This document shows positions 36,316-43,802 of a stretch of 64,000 nucleotides of DNA, in pieces. This stretch comes from Paraburkholderia tropica. Lineage in GTDB: Bacteria; Pseudomonadota; Gammaproteobacteria; Burkholderiales; Burkholderiaceae. Each line of letters starts with the position of its first letter. Position 1 is the stretch's first letter. A model generated the notes under the pieces. The model did not search any database and had not been told where the DNA came from. It saw nothing but the letters and a program-made list of their open reading frames with translations. The stretch spans positions 1-64,000 of the forward strand of contig NZ_CAJZAR010000028.1 of NCBI RefSeq assembly GCF_914484835.1. Reading direction: 5' to 3'. A program made the translations under genes and the position numbers.

Positions 36316-37542
36316 ATGAATGGCCCACACGGCAAGTCCTTGCGCGCGGCGTTTTTTCTCTGCGGCTGCGCGGCCTTCCTCAATCTCTACGCGACCCAGG
36401 GCATCCTGCGCGAACTCGCCGCGACGTTCGGCGTAAGCGCCGAGCGCGCGGGGCAGGGCGTGAGCGCGACCACGCTGGCCGTCGCCATTATCGCGCCATT
36501 CGTGGGGACCGTTGCCGCGCCGTTCGCGCGCCGCACGGCGATCGGGTTCGCGGCGCTGGCTTCGATGCTGCCCGCGCTGTGGGCCGCTCACGCGGGCAGC
36601 TTCACGTCGTTTCTCGCGGCGCGCTTTGCGGTGGGCCTGCTGATGCCGTTCGTGTTCGCGATCTCGGTGACGTTCATCGGCGAGCTGTTCACGCGCGAGC
36701 AATCGGCGGAAGTGAGCGCGCTGTTCGTCGCGGGCACCACGCTCGGCGGCTTCGCGGGGCGCTTCGTCACGAATGCGTGCGCGGCGGCGCTCGGTTGGCG
36801 TCACGCGCTCGATGTCGTGGCGGCGCTGAGTTTGTGCGTGGGCGTGGCGATCTTTCTGTGTTTGCCGCGCGTTCCGGTAAGCAGGCATGTGAACGCTACG
36901 ACTCGCACCCATGACGCAGATGGCGACACTTCGCGCCTCGCCATGCTCACGCGCCGTCCGCTACTTGCTGCGTTCGGTTTCGGCGCCTGCGTGCTCGCTT
37001 CGCAAGTGGCGACGTTCACGTTCGTCGGCTTGCGGCTCGCGCAGCCGCCCTACGATTTCGGCACGGCGCAGATCGGCGCGATCTACGCGGTGTTCCTGCT
37101 CGCCGTGGTGGTCACGCCGCTCGCGGGCCGCTTCGCGCGCCATCGCTCGCCGCGCGAACTCGCCGTCTACGCGGCACTGCTCGCGCTGCCGGGCGCGGGA
37201 CTCACGCTCGCGCACGGCTTGCTGCCGATCCTTTGCGGCCTCGCGCTCGGCTCGACGGCGGTGTTCGTCGAGCAGGCCGCCGCGAACGCCTTCATTTCGC
37301 AGACCGCAGGCGCGGCGCGATCGACGGCCATCGGCGTGTATCTGTCGTGCTATTACCTCGGCGGCAGTCTCGGCTCGATCCTGCCGGTGCCCGCGTGGCG
37401 GCAGTGGGGCTGGGCGGGCTGCGTGGCGTTCGTGGTGGCGGCGCAGGCGATCGCGGGCCTGCTCGCGTGGCGCTTCTGGCGCGATCCGGCGCACGGGCAT
37501 GTGGCGAGCGGACGTTTGCCCGTCGCCGTCGATGGCCGATGA
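36316..37542 (+). CDS. MFS transporter (12-helix, YnfM-like)
   Basis: A 408-residue major-facilitator permease with about 12 membrane helices. It starts with AAFFLCGCAAFLNLYATQGI LRELA. The MFS loop between helices 2 and 3 is VAAPFARRTAIGFAALASML, and the second half opens PLLAAFGFGACVLASQVATF. The phrase LNLYATQGILRELAATFGVS resembles the YnfM/AraJ-like group of efflux MFS proteins. The hydrophilic centre carries a His/Thr/Asp-rich stretch (VNATTRTHDADGDTSR). It is divergent from the LysR gene, probably its target. The substrate is unknown. Confidence 0.87.
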   Translation: MNGPHGKSLRAAFFLCGCAAFLNLYATQGILRELAATFGVSAERAGQGVSATTLAVAIIAPFVGTVAAPFARRTAIGFAALASMLPALWAAHAGSFTSFLAARFAVGLLMPFVFAISVTFIGELFTREQSAEVSALFVAGTTLGGFAGRFVTNACAAALGWRHALDVVAALSLCVGVAIFLCLPRVPVSRHVNATTRTHDADGDTSRLAMLTRRPLLAAFGFGACVLASQVATFTFVGLRLAQPPYDFGTAQIGAIYAVFLLAVVVTPLAGRFARHRSPRELAVYAALLALPGAGLTLAHGLLPILCGLALGSTAVFVEQAAANAFISQTAGAARSTAIGVYLSCYYLGGSLGSILPVPAWRQWGWAGCVAFVVAAQAIAGLLAWRFWRDPAHGHVASGRLPVAVDGR

Positions 37543-37580
37543 CGATGCCGCGTGCCTGTGCGCACCATTGTGCGCACCAG

Positions 37581-38243
37581 TCAGTCGCGCTCGCCACGCG
37601 CATAGCGCGCGAGAAACATATCGGCGGCACTCTGCGCGACGTTGTGTTGTTCGGCCTCGCTGAGCGTCGGCTGGCCCATCGTCACCTGCGGCCAGAACGC
37701 GAACGCCTTCACCAGCGCATGCAGCTGATGCGCGGCGAACAGCGGATCGAAGGGCGCGCCGTTCGCGCCGTTTGTGCCGTTCGCATCGGCCAGACGCCCA
37801 TCGGCGGCCGCCGCGCGTATCCAGACCGTCACGTCCTCCTCGCGCTCGCCGATGCGCGCGACCATGTCCCGCGCGCGCTCCGGCGAGTGGATGCCCGCCG
37901 CGATCGCCACGCGCGCGAGCGCGAGAAACGACTCGTCGCTCATCAGACGTAGCTTGCGTTGCAGCAGGTCGAGCAATTGCGCGCGCAAGGGCGCGTCGGC
38001 GCGATAGGCGGGCGCGGCGCCGGTCAGTGCGGCGTCCCAGAGCCGATGCAGGATGGCCGCGAACAGCGCTTCCTTGCTCGGGAAATGGTTGTAGACGGTG
38101 CGCTTCGAGACGCTCGCGCGCGCGGCGATGCGGTCCATGCTGGTGGCGTCGTAACCGGCGGCGAGAAATTCCTCGATGGCCGCTTCCAGAATGGCGGCGC
38201 GTTTCCGGTCGGTCAGGCGTTGCGGGGTGTCGGCGGTGCTCAT
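37581..38243 (-). CDS. TetR-family repressor
   Basis: The 220-residue regulator has an N-terminal HTH (AILEAAIEEFLAAGYDATSM DRIAARASVSKRTVYNHFPS KEALF) and a C-terminal ligand domain (TetR_C, AefR-like arrangement). There is an Asn/Gly run (ADANGTNGANGAPFDP) between helices. It is divergent from an MBL-fold hydrolase with 81 bp between starts, and the gap holds a perfect 10-bp inverted repeat with a second palindrome inside. This suggests that it represses itself and the hydrolase. The ligand is unknown. Confidence 0.9.
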   Translation of the reverse strand: MSTADTPQRLTDRKRAAILEAAIEEFLAAGYDATSMDRIAARASVSKRTVYNHFPSKEALFAAILHRLWDAALTGAAPAYRADAPLRAQLLDLLQRKLRLMSDESFLALARVAIAAGIHSPERARDMVARIGEREEDVTVWIRAAAADGRLADANGTNGANGAPFDPLFAAHQLHALVKAFAFWPQVTMGQPTLSEAEQHNVAQSAADMFLARYARGERD

Positions 38244-38253
38244 CTGCTAATTT

Positions 38254-38292
38254 TACACCGTGTAGTTTACTTTTCTCCCGAATAAACTACAC
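38254..38292. promoter_or_regulatory. Operator-like palindromes between tetR and the MBL hydrolase
   Basis: GTGTAGTTTA (38260-38269) and TAAACTACAC (38283-38292) are perfect complements 13 bp apart. The overlapping palindrome TACACCGTGTA lies at 38254-38264. The element AGTTTACTTTT recurs as AGTCTACTTTT just downstream at about 38298. The location between a tetR gene and its divergent neighbour marks this as the likely operator. Confidence 0.7.
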
Positions 38293-38324
38293 TAGCCAGT
38301 CTACTTTTGTCTCAGGACGCCGAC

Positions 38325-39452
38325 ATGGCTTCGATCCCCGATTTTCTCGGCCGCACGCTGGGCTTCGCCGCCGCGAAGCGTTCGCGCACGCTCGCGAACG
38401 GTTCCACGCAGCACGACGGCGCGCGCTTTCGCAATGTGCGTCCGCGTCCGCAGGAAGGTCTCGCGAAGAGTCTGCGCATCATCTGGAACGTGCTGTTCCG
38501 CAAGCCGCGCGGCACCGTGCCGTCGGCGGCGCTGCCCGTCGACGCCCTGAGCGCAGCCGATCTGCACGCCGCGCCCGAGGGCAGCCTCTGGCGTCTCGGC
38601 CACTCCACGATGCTGATGAAATTGCGCGGCGAATTCTGGCTGACCGATCCGGTGTTCGGCGAACGCGCCTCGCCGTTCAAACGGCTCGGCCCGAAGCGCT
38701 TTCACGCGCCGCCCATCGCGCTCGCCGACCTGCCGCCGTTGCGCGGCGTGATCCTCTCGCACGATCACTACGACCATCTCGACCGCGAAACCGTGCTCGC
38801 GCTGGCCGCGACGACGGGCGTGTTTCTCACGCCGCTGGGTGTCGGCGACCGCCTGATCGAGTGGGGCATCGACGCCGCGAAGGTGCGCCAGCTCGACTGG
38901 TGGCAAAGCGTGAGCATCGCGGGCGTGGCTTTCACATCGACGCCCGCGCAGCATTTTTCGGGGCGCAGCCTGTTCGACGGCAACACCACGCTGTGGTGTT
39001 CGTGGTCGATCGCGACCGACGATCTGCGCGTGTTCTTCAGCGGCGATACGGGTTACTTCGACGGTTTCCGCGAGATCGGCGAGCGCATGGGGCCGTTCGA
39101 CGTCACGCTGATCGAAACGGGCGCGTACGACCCGAATTGGCCGTATGTCCACATGCAGCCCGAGGAAACCGTGCAGGCGCACCTGGACGTGCGCGGGCGC
39201 TGGCTCGTGCCGATCCACAACGGCACCTTCGACCTCGCGATGCATCGCTGGCAGGAGCCGTTCGAGCGTGTGATGGGACTGGCGGCCGCGCGCGGCGTGA
39301 TGCTGGCGACGCCGCGCATGGGCGAGCGTCTGGATCTCGCCGATCCGCAGCGCGGCGAGCGCTGGTGGCGCGAGGTGGCCGAGGAAGCGGATACGCCGAA
39401 GCCGCGCGCACGCGTCTGGCCGTGCCGGGAGGCCGGCGACGCGAACTCGTAA
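38325..39452 (+). CDS. MBL-fold metallo-hydrolase (UlaG/NAPE-PLD-like)
   Basis: The 375-residue cytoplasmic hydrolase has the metal-binding motif SHDHYDHLD (H-x-H-x-D-H), later ligands in AQHFSGRSLFDGN, FFSGDTGYFDG and the C-terminal VPIHNGTFDLAMH. The opening (MASIPDFLGRTLGFAAAKRS) and the phrase LGHSTMLMKLRGEFWLTDPV resemble the lactonase/phospholipase D-like branch, including RomA-type proteins. It probably hydrolyses a phosphodiester or lactone, but the substrate is not predictable. ATG 38325 is preferred (AGGA upstream); a TTG at 38307 is possible. Likely controlled by the divergent TetR. Confidence 0.83.
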   Translation: MASIPDFLGRTLGFAAAKRSRTLANGSTQHDGARFRNVRPRPQEGLAKSLRIIWNVLFRKPRGTVPSAALPVDALSAADLHAAPEGSLWRLGHSTMLMKLRGEFWLTDPVFGERASPFKRLGPKRFHAPPIALADLPPLRGVILSHDHYDHLDRETVLALAATTGVFLTPLGVGDRLIEWGIDAAKVRQLDWWQSVSIAGVAFTSTPAQHFSGRSLFDGNTTLWCSWSIATDDLRVFFSGDTGYFDGFREIGERMGPFDVTLIETGAYDPNWPYVHMQPEETVQAHLDVRGRWLVPIHNGTFDLAMHRWQEPFERVMGLAAARGVMLATPRMGERLDLADPQRGERWWREVAEEADTPKPRARVWPCREAGDANS

Positions 39453-39952
39453 AAGTCGCAGCTTCGCGGGCAGTGAATGCGAACAGGAGGACGCCCCGGA
39501 GCGCTCGCGCCGCCTGGGCGGCGGCCGGCGAGGTTGCGCGTCCGCCGGTCGAGCCGCTGCGGCTCGCCGGTCAAGGCCCTCGGTGGTGTTGTCGTGACGC
39601 GCGACGCTCAAGCCGGCGCGGCGACCGGCATGGCCGCGCCGGCTCCCCTGTCAGGCCGGCGCGGACGTGGCGGTCCGCCTTCGCATCGCTTGGGCGCGAA
39701 CGCCGAAGCGTCCCCCGTTCTTGCACCCCGCGCCGTTCGGCGCGGGACTGCAGGCAGCTTAGCGGATGCACGCGCGCGGGCTTGACCGCGCGTCTCACCG
39801 AAGGCCGATTTCCGCCGATTTCTGCCGAAAACCGTGAATTTTTCTCGCCCGCTACCGAAAGCCAATTGTTTGTTTCCGGTTATTTTTGCAACAAGGGCTT
39901 AATTATTGCGTAAGAGGGTCGAAATACAGTCGGTTTCCCCAATCGGCTTGAT
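39453..39952. other. Hairpin-rich noncoding region
   Basis: 500 bp without a supported gene. Three perfect hairpins follow each other: CGAGCCGC/GCGGCTCG (39550-39566), GCCGGCGCGGC/GCCGCGCCGGC (39612-39643) and CCCGCGCC/GGCGCGGG (39727-39746). The last 130 bp turn AT-rich and should contain the chemoreceptor promoter. Possible explanations are a terminator set, a structured RNA or decayed coding sequence. Confidence 0.5.
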
Positions 39953-41599
39953 ATGTCATTTCTCTCTCATCTGAAAATCGGCCCGCGTCTCGCGGCGGGC
40001 TTCGCGGTTGTGCTGTTGCTGCTCGCCGCCGTCGGCGGCATTGGATTGCTTCAGGCGTCGCGCATCTATGACGGCACGCACGCGCTCGGCGGCGACTGGC
40101 TGCCGAGCGTGCAAATGCTCGGCAAGCTGCGCGCCGTCGCCGATGACGTGCGCCGCACCTCGCTGCGCTCGCTGCTCGCGACCGATGCCGCCGACAAGGA
40201 CGCGTTGCGCACGCAGCACGCGCAATTCGTCACGGATTTCGCCACGACGCTCGACGCGTATTCGAAGCTGGTTTCGTCCGCCGACGAACGCCGTTTCTAC
40301 GATCAGATCAGCGCCGCGTGGACGGCCTATCTCGATCACGACAAGCAATTGCAGACGCTCGCCGACGCAGGCGACGCCGGCCTCAACGACGCGCGCGCGC
40401 TGGCGTCCGGCCCGTCGGCGAAAACCTTCGCGGCCGCGCAATCGCTGATCAACGACGATATCAAGCTCAATCACGACGGCGCCGAGGCCGAAGTCGAGCG
40501 CGCCAAGTCGGCCTACGCGGGCGCGTTCGCGTGGACGCTCGGGCTGCTCGCGGTGGCGATCGCGCTGGGCGTGGTCATCGCACTCTCCATCACGCGTTCG
40601 ATCACGGCGCCGCTCGCGCGCGCGGTGGGCGTGGCGGAAACGGTGGCGCGCGGCGATCTCACGGCGCGCATCGAGGTCACGGGCAGCGACGAGGCGAGCC
40701 AGTTGCTGGGCGCGCTGCGTCATATGAATGAGCGTCTCGTCGATCTCGTGGGCCGCGTGCGCACGGGCAGCGAAGGCATCGCGACGGCGGCCGCGCAGAT
40801 CGCGGCGGGCAACACCGATCTGAGCCAGCGCACCGAGGAACAGGCCGCGTCGCTCGAAGAAACGGCGGCGAGCATGGAGCAGCTCACGGCGACGGTGAAG
40901 CAGAACGCCGACAACGCCACCCAGGGCAACACGCTGGCGGGCCAGGCGTCGAGCACGGCCACGCGCGGCGGCGAAGTCGTGGGCCGCGTGGTCGACACGA
41001 TGCGCGAGATTTCGCAGAGCTCGGAACAGGTCGCGCAGATCATTTCGGTGATCGAGGGCATCGCGTTCCAGACCAACATCCTCGCGCTGAACGCGGCGGT
41101 CGAAGCCGCGCGCGCGGGCGAGCAGGGTCGCGGCTTCGCGGTGGTCGCGGGCGAGGTCCGCACGCTCGCGCAGCGCAGCGCGACGGCGGCCAAGGAGATC
41201 AAGGATCTGATCGCGACGTCGGTCGAGCGCGTGAACAACGGCACGGCGCTCGTCGAGGAAGCTTCGGCGGCGGCGCAGTCGCTGTCGACGCAGGCCGGGG
41301 CGTTGCGTGAACTGGTGTCGGTGTTCAAGGTGTCGTCGTCGGGTTCTTCGGCTTCTTCGGTTTCGTCGGTTTCTTCGGTGCCGATGCGGACGGGGGCTGT
41401 GGTCGCGTCCGCGTCGAAGTCCGCGAGCGCGAATGCCGCGAAGCGCCGCGCGACGCCCGCGCCGCGTGCGGCGGTGAGTGCGCAGGTTAGCGCTCCGGCA
41501 AGTGCGCCGATGAGTGAGGCCGCGCCGCGTCAAAGCGCGCCGCGCGCGGAGCCGGTCGCCGTCGCCGCGAAGTCGGATGACGACTGGGAAACGTTCTGA
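39953..41599 (+). CDS. Methyl-accepting chemotaxis protein with C-terminal CheR-tether pentapeptide
   Basis: A 548-residue chemoreceptor with TM1 ([20 protein letters not shown]) and a periplasmic four-helix-bundle domain (about 33-190). Then come TM2 ([20 protein letters not shown]), HAMP, and the signalling domain with tip [20 protein letters not shown] then [20 protein letters not shown]. The C-terminus has a Ser/Val-rich flexible run ([15 protein letters not shown]), an Ala/Pro-rich tail and ends DDDWETF, matching the NWETF-type pentapeptide that tethers CheR/CheB. No strong Shine-Dalgarno is seen before the ATG. It is probably monocistronic, ending at a bidirectional terminator. Confidence 0.92.
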   Translation: MSFLSHLKIGPRLAAGFAVVLLLLAAVGGIGLLQASRIYDGTHALGGDWLPSVQMLGKLRAVADDVRRTSLRSLLATDAADKDALRTQHAQFVTDFATTLDAYSKLVSSADERRFYDQISAAWTAYLDHDKQLQTLADAGDAGLNDARALASGPSAKTFAAAQSLINDDIKLNHDGAEAEVERAKSAYAGAFAWTLGLLAVAIALGVVIALSITRSITAPLARAVGVAETVARGDLTARIEVTGSDEASQLLGALRHMNERLVDLVGRVRTGSEGIATAAAQIAAGNTDLSQRTEEQAASLEETAASMEQLTATVKQNADNATQGNTLAGQASSTATRGGEVVGRVVDTMREISQSSEQVAQIISVIEGIAFQTNILALNAAVEAARAGEQGRGFAVVAGEVRTLAQRSATAAKEIKDLIATSVERVNNGTALVEEASAAAQSLSTQAGALRELVSVFKVSSSGSSASSVSSVSSVPMRTGAVVASASKSASANAAKRRATPAPRAAVSAQVSAPASAPMSEAAPRQSAPRAEPVAVAAKSDDDWETF

Positions 41600-41635
41600 T
41601 CGACGCATCCTTCGCTCGATGCGGATTGCAAATGA

Positions 41636-41664
41636 AAAACGCCCGGGCTGTGCCCGGGCGTTTT
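41636..41664. terminator. Bidirectional intrinsic terminator
   Basis: AAAACGCCCGGGC, loop TGT, GCCCGGGCGTTTT: a perfect 13-bp stem with A-runs and T-runs on the two sides, so it can work in both directions. It lies between the convergent ends of the chemoreceptor gene (41599) and the Rieske gene (41696). Confidence 0.9.
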
Positions 41665-41695
41665 CGCATTCGTCGTCTGAACGCGAACTTCGCGC

Positions 41696-42943
41696 TCAAC
41701 AAACGCTATCCATCACCGCACACGCGAGCGGTTCTCCCTGCCCCATCCCACCCGCAAGCGCGCGCCGATACCACGCATGAAAGTGCCGCATGCCATCTTC
41801 AAGCGGCGTTTGATACGGCCCGGCATCGCTCACCCCGCGACGATGCAGCCGCAAGCGTCCCGCATCCATGCGCTCGGCGATCTCGTCGTCCTCGATCATG
41901 GTTTCCAGATACGCGGCGCGCTGCGCCTCGATGAACTCGCGCTCGAACGCCGCGATTTCCTCGGGGTAATAAAACTCCACCACGTTGAGCGTTTCCTGCG
42001 GCCCTTTCGGATACAGCGTGGACACCACCAGCACGTGCGGATACAGCTCGATCATCTGCGTCGGGAAATACGCGAGCCAGATTGCGCCGAAGTCGGGCGC
42101 ATCGCCGCCGCGATAATCGAGCAGACGATCGTGCCACGCGCGATAGATCTCCGAGCCCGCCTGCGCGAGCGCGTTATTCACGCCCACGCGCTGCATGCTG
42201 TAGGTCTGCGCGAATTCCCAGTCGAGATCCTCGCAGCTCACGAAGCGCCCGAGCCCCGGATGGAACGGCGCCACGTGATAATCCTCCAGATAGACCTCGA
42301 TAAAGGTCTTCCAGTTGTAATGGCACGTGTGCGTTTCGACGTGATCGAGCACGTAGCCGGAAAAATCGAACTCGGGCCGCGCGAAGACGCTCGCCATGTC
42401 CTGCGCCGGTTCGCGCGGGCCTTCGTAAAGCAGGCCGTGGCAATGGCGCAGCGGAAAACGTTCGAGATTGCGGCAGGGCTTCTTGTCGAATTCGGGCGCG
42501 CCGATCAGTTCGCCCTGACCGTCGTAAGTCCAGCGATGCAGCGGACAGACGATATTGCCGCCCGTGGCCGCGAGATTGCCGCGCGTGAGCGCGATGGTCT
42601 TCGTCTCTCCACCGGCATGACCGTGATCCACTGCGCCGACGTTGCCCGCTTCGCCGCCGAGCATCAGCGCCTGGCGATGGCGGCACACGTTCGAGAGCAG
42701 CTGCACGCCTTCGGCGTTGCGCACCAGCACGCGTCCGCCTTCGTCCTGCGGCAGACGCCGCCAGTCGCCGGGCTCGGGCACCGACTGCTCGTGGCCCACG
42801 TAGCGCGCCGAGTGCGCGAAGATGCGCGTCATCTCACGCTCGAACAGCACGTCGTCGAAATACGCGCTGGCGGGCAGCTGAAATTGCGCGTCCTGCGCAT
42901 CGGCGGGCAGCGCCAGATGCGTCAGGTTGCTGATGTCGTTCAT
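41696..42943 (-). CDS. alcE: Rieske non-haem iron oxygenase, AlcE-like
   Basis: A 415-residue ring-hydroxylating-oxygenase-type alpha subunit. The Rieske ligands are Cys87-x-His89 and Cys133-x2-His136 (VCRHR and VCPLHRW). The mononuclear-iron motif EDYHVAPFH gives two His, and the acidic partner is probably in DAPDFGAIW. The 43-residue distance between the Rieske pairs is far longer than the usual 15-17. The position at the end of an alcA-B-C cluster matches Bordetella alcE, thought to hydroxylate carbon 2 of the putrescine unit of alcaligin. ATG 42943 has AAAGGAA upstream; the extra upstream frame is Arg-rich and not real. Confidence 0.8.
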   Translation of the reverse strand: MNDISNLTHLALPADAQDAQFQLPASAYFDDVLFEREMTRIFAHSARYVGHEQSVPEPGDWRRLPQDEGGRVLVRNAEGVQLLSNVCRHRQALMLGGEAGNVGAVDHGHAGGETKTIALTRGNLAATGGNIVCPLHRWTYDGQGELIGAPEFDKKPCRNLERFPLRHCHGLLYEGPREPAQDMASVFARPEFDFSGYVLDHVETHTCHYNWKTFIEVYLEDYHVAPFHPGLGRFVSCEDLDWEFAQTYSMQRVGVNNALAQAGSEIYRAWHDRLLDYRGGDAPDFGAIWLAYFPTQMIELYPHVLVVSTLYPKGPQETLNVVEFYYPEEIAAFEREFIEAQRAAYLETMIEDDEIAERMDAGRLRLHRRGVSDAGPYQTPLEDGMRHFHAWYRRALAGGMGQGEPLACAVMDSVC

Positions 42944-42981
42944 CGATCGATTCCTTTCGGTTGGGCGCCGCGCTTCGAGCG

Positions 42982-43800
42982 TCATGCTTCGAGCGCGGCG
43001 TCCCGTTCCGTGTTCAGACGCACGATGCGTTCGTGTTTCGCGAGGCGCGGGCAGGTGCTGCACAATTCGCCGTCGCGGCGGCGATAGTGGTAGCAGCAGG
43101 TCCGACGTTCGAGCGCGAGCGCGCACGCGCCGTCCGTGCGCGCGAATGCGAAGTAGCCGCCGTCGCCTTGCAGACCGAGCGCCGCGAGCCATTGCTCGCC
43201 GAGCGCCTGCACCTGTTCGTCGCGCCAGTCGGGCCGGGCCTTGCGTGCGGCGAGCAGCGCCGCGAGCACGACGTCGGCCTGGGTGCCGCGCACGGCGGCC
43301 GGATTCAGGCGGATCACCGGCAGCAGCTCGTCGTGCATCTGCGCGCAGCACGCGCGGATCTCGCGCGCGGCGTGCGCGATGAGCGCGTCGGTATCGCCTT
43401 GCGCGGGCGCGTGATCGGCGAGCCGCACTTCGGTCGTCCAGCCGTTCGCGACCGGCTGCACGATGCGTTCGAGCGAGATCGACGCACGCGACGCATGCAC
43501 GCCGATCACGCTCAGATAGAGCGGCTGCCAGATCAGGATGCCCCAGCAGCGCGCGGCCCAGTACGGCCGCCCGGCTTCCGGCCAGTTGCCGGTCCAGTGC
43601 GCGAGCAGGGCGTCGAGCGCGGCGCGGTTGCGGCTTGATTCAGGCGCGGGACGCACATGCGCGGGCATGCTGTGGGCGCCGTGCGTTTCCTGCGCTGCTT
43701 GCGCTGCTTGTCCTTCCTGCGAGGCGACCACGCCATTCAACCCAGGCACGAGACGCGCGGCGAGCCGCAGCAGATCTTCCAGCGTGCGGTTCGCCGCCAT
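42982..43800 (-). CDS. FhuF-like siderophore ferric reductase ([2Fe-2S])
   Basis: A 272-residue cytoplasmic protein. Its C-terminus carries RTCCYHYRRRDGELCSTCPR, that is C-C-x10-C-x2-C, the [2Fe-2S]-binding signature of FhuF-type ferric-siderophore reductases. The N-terminal part is Ala/Leu-rich with WGILIWQPLYLSVIGVHAS, typical of the family. It would reduce iron from the imported ferric siderophore to release it. The start ATG 43800 lies two bases after the alcC stop codon and the gene ends 39 bp before alcE, so it sits where Bordetella has alcD. Whether it is orthologous to AlcD cannot be decided from sequence alone. Confidence 0.82.
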   Translation of the reverse strand: MAANRTLEDLLRLAARLVPGLNGVVASQEGQAAQAAQETHGAHSMPAHVRPAPESSRNRAALDALLAHWTGNWPEAGRPYWAARCWGILIWQPLYLSVIGVHASRASISLERIVQPVANGWTTEVRLADHAPAQGDTDALIAHAAREIRACCAQMHDELLPVIRLNPAAVRGTQADVVLAALLAARKARPDWRDEQVQALGEQWLAALGLQGDGGYFAFARTDGACALALERRTCCYHYRRRDGELCSTCPRLAKHERIVRLNTERDAALEA

Positions 43801-43802
43801 GC

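Noticed and set aside
39953..41599. Sigma-28 promoter for the second chemoreceptor
   Set aside because: The best match upstream (TAAG with GTCGGTTT at a 14-base gap) fits the consensus poorly in sequence and spacing.
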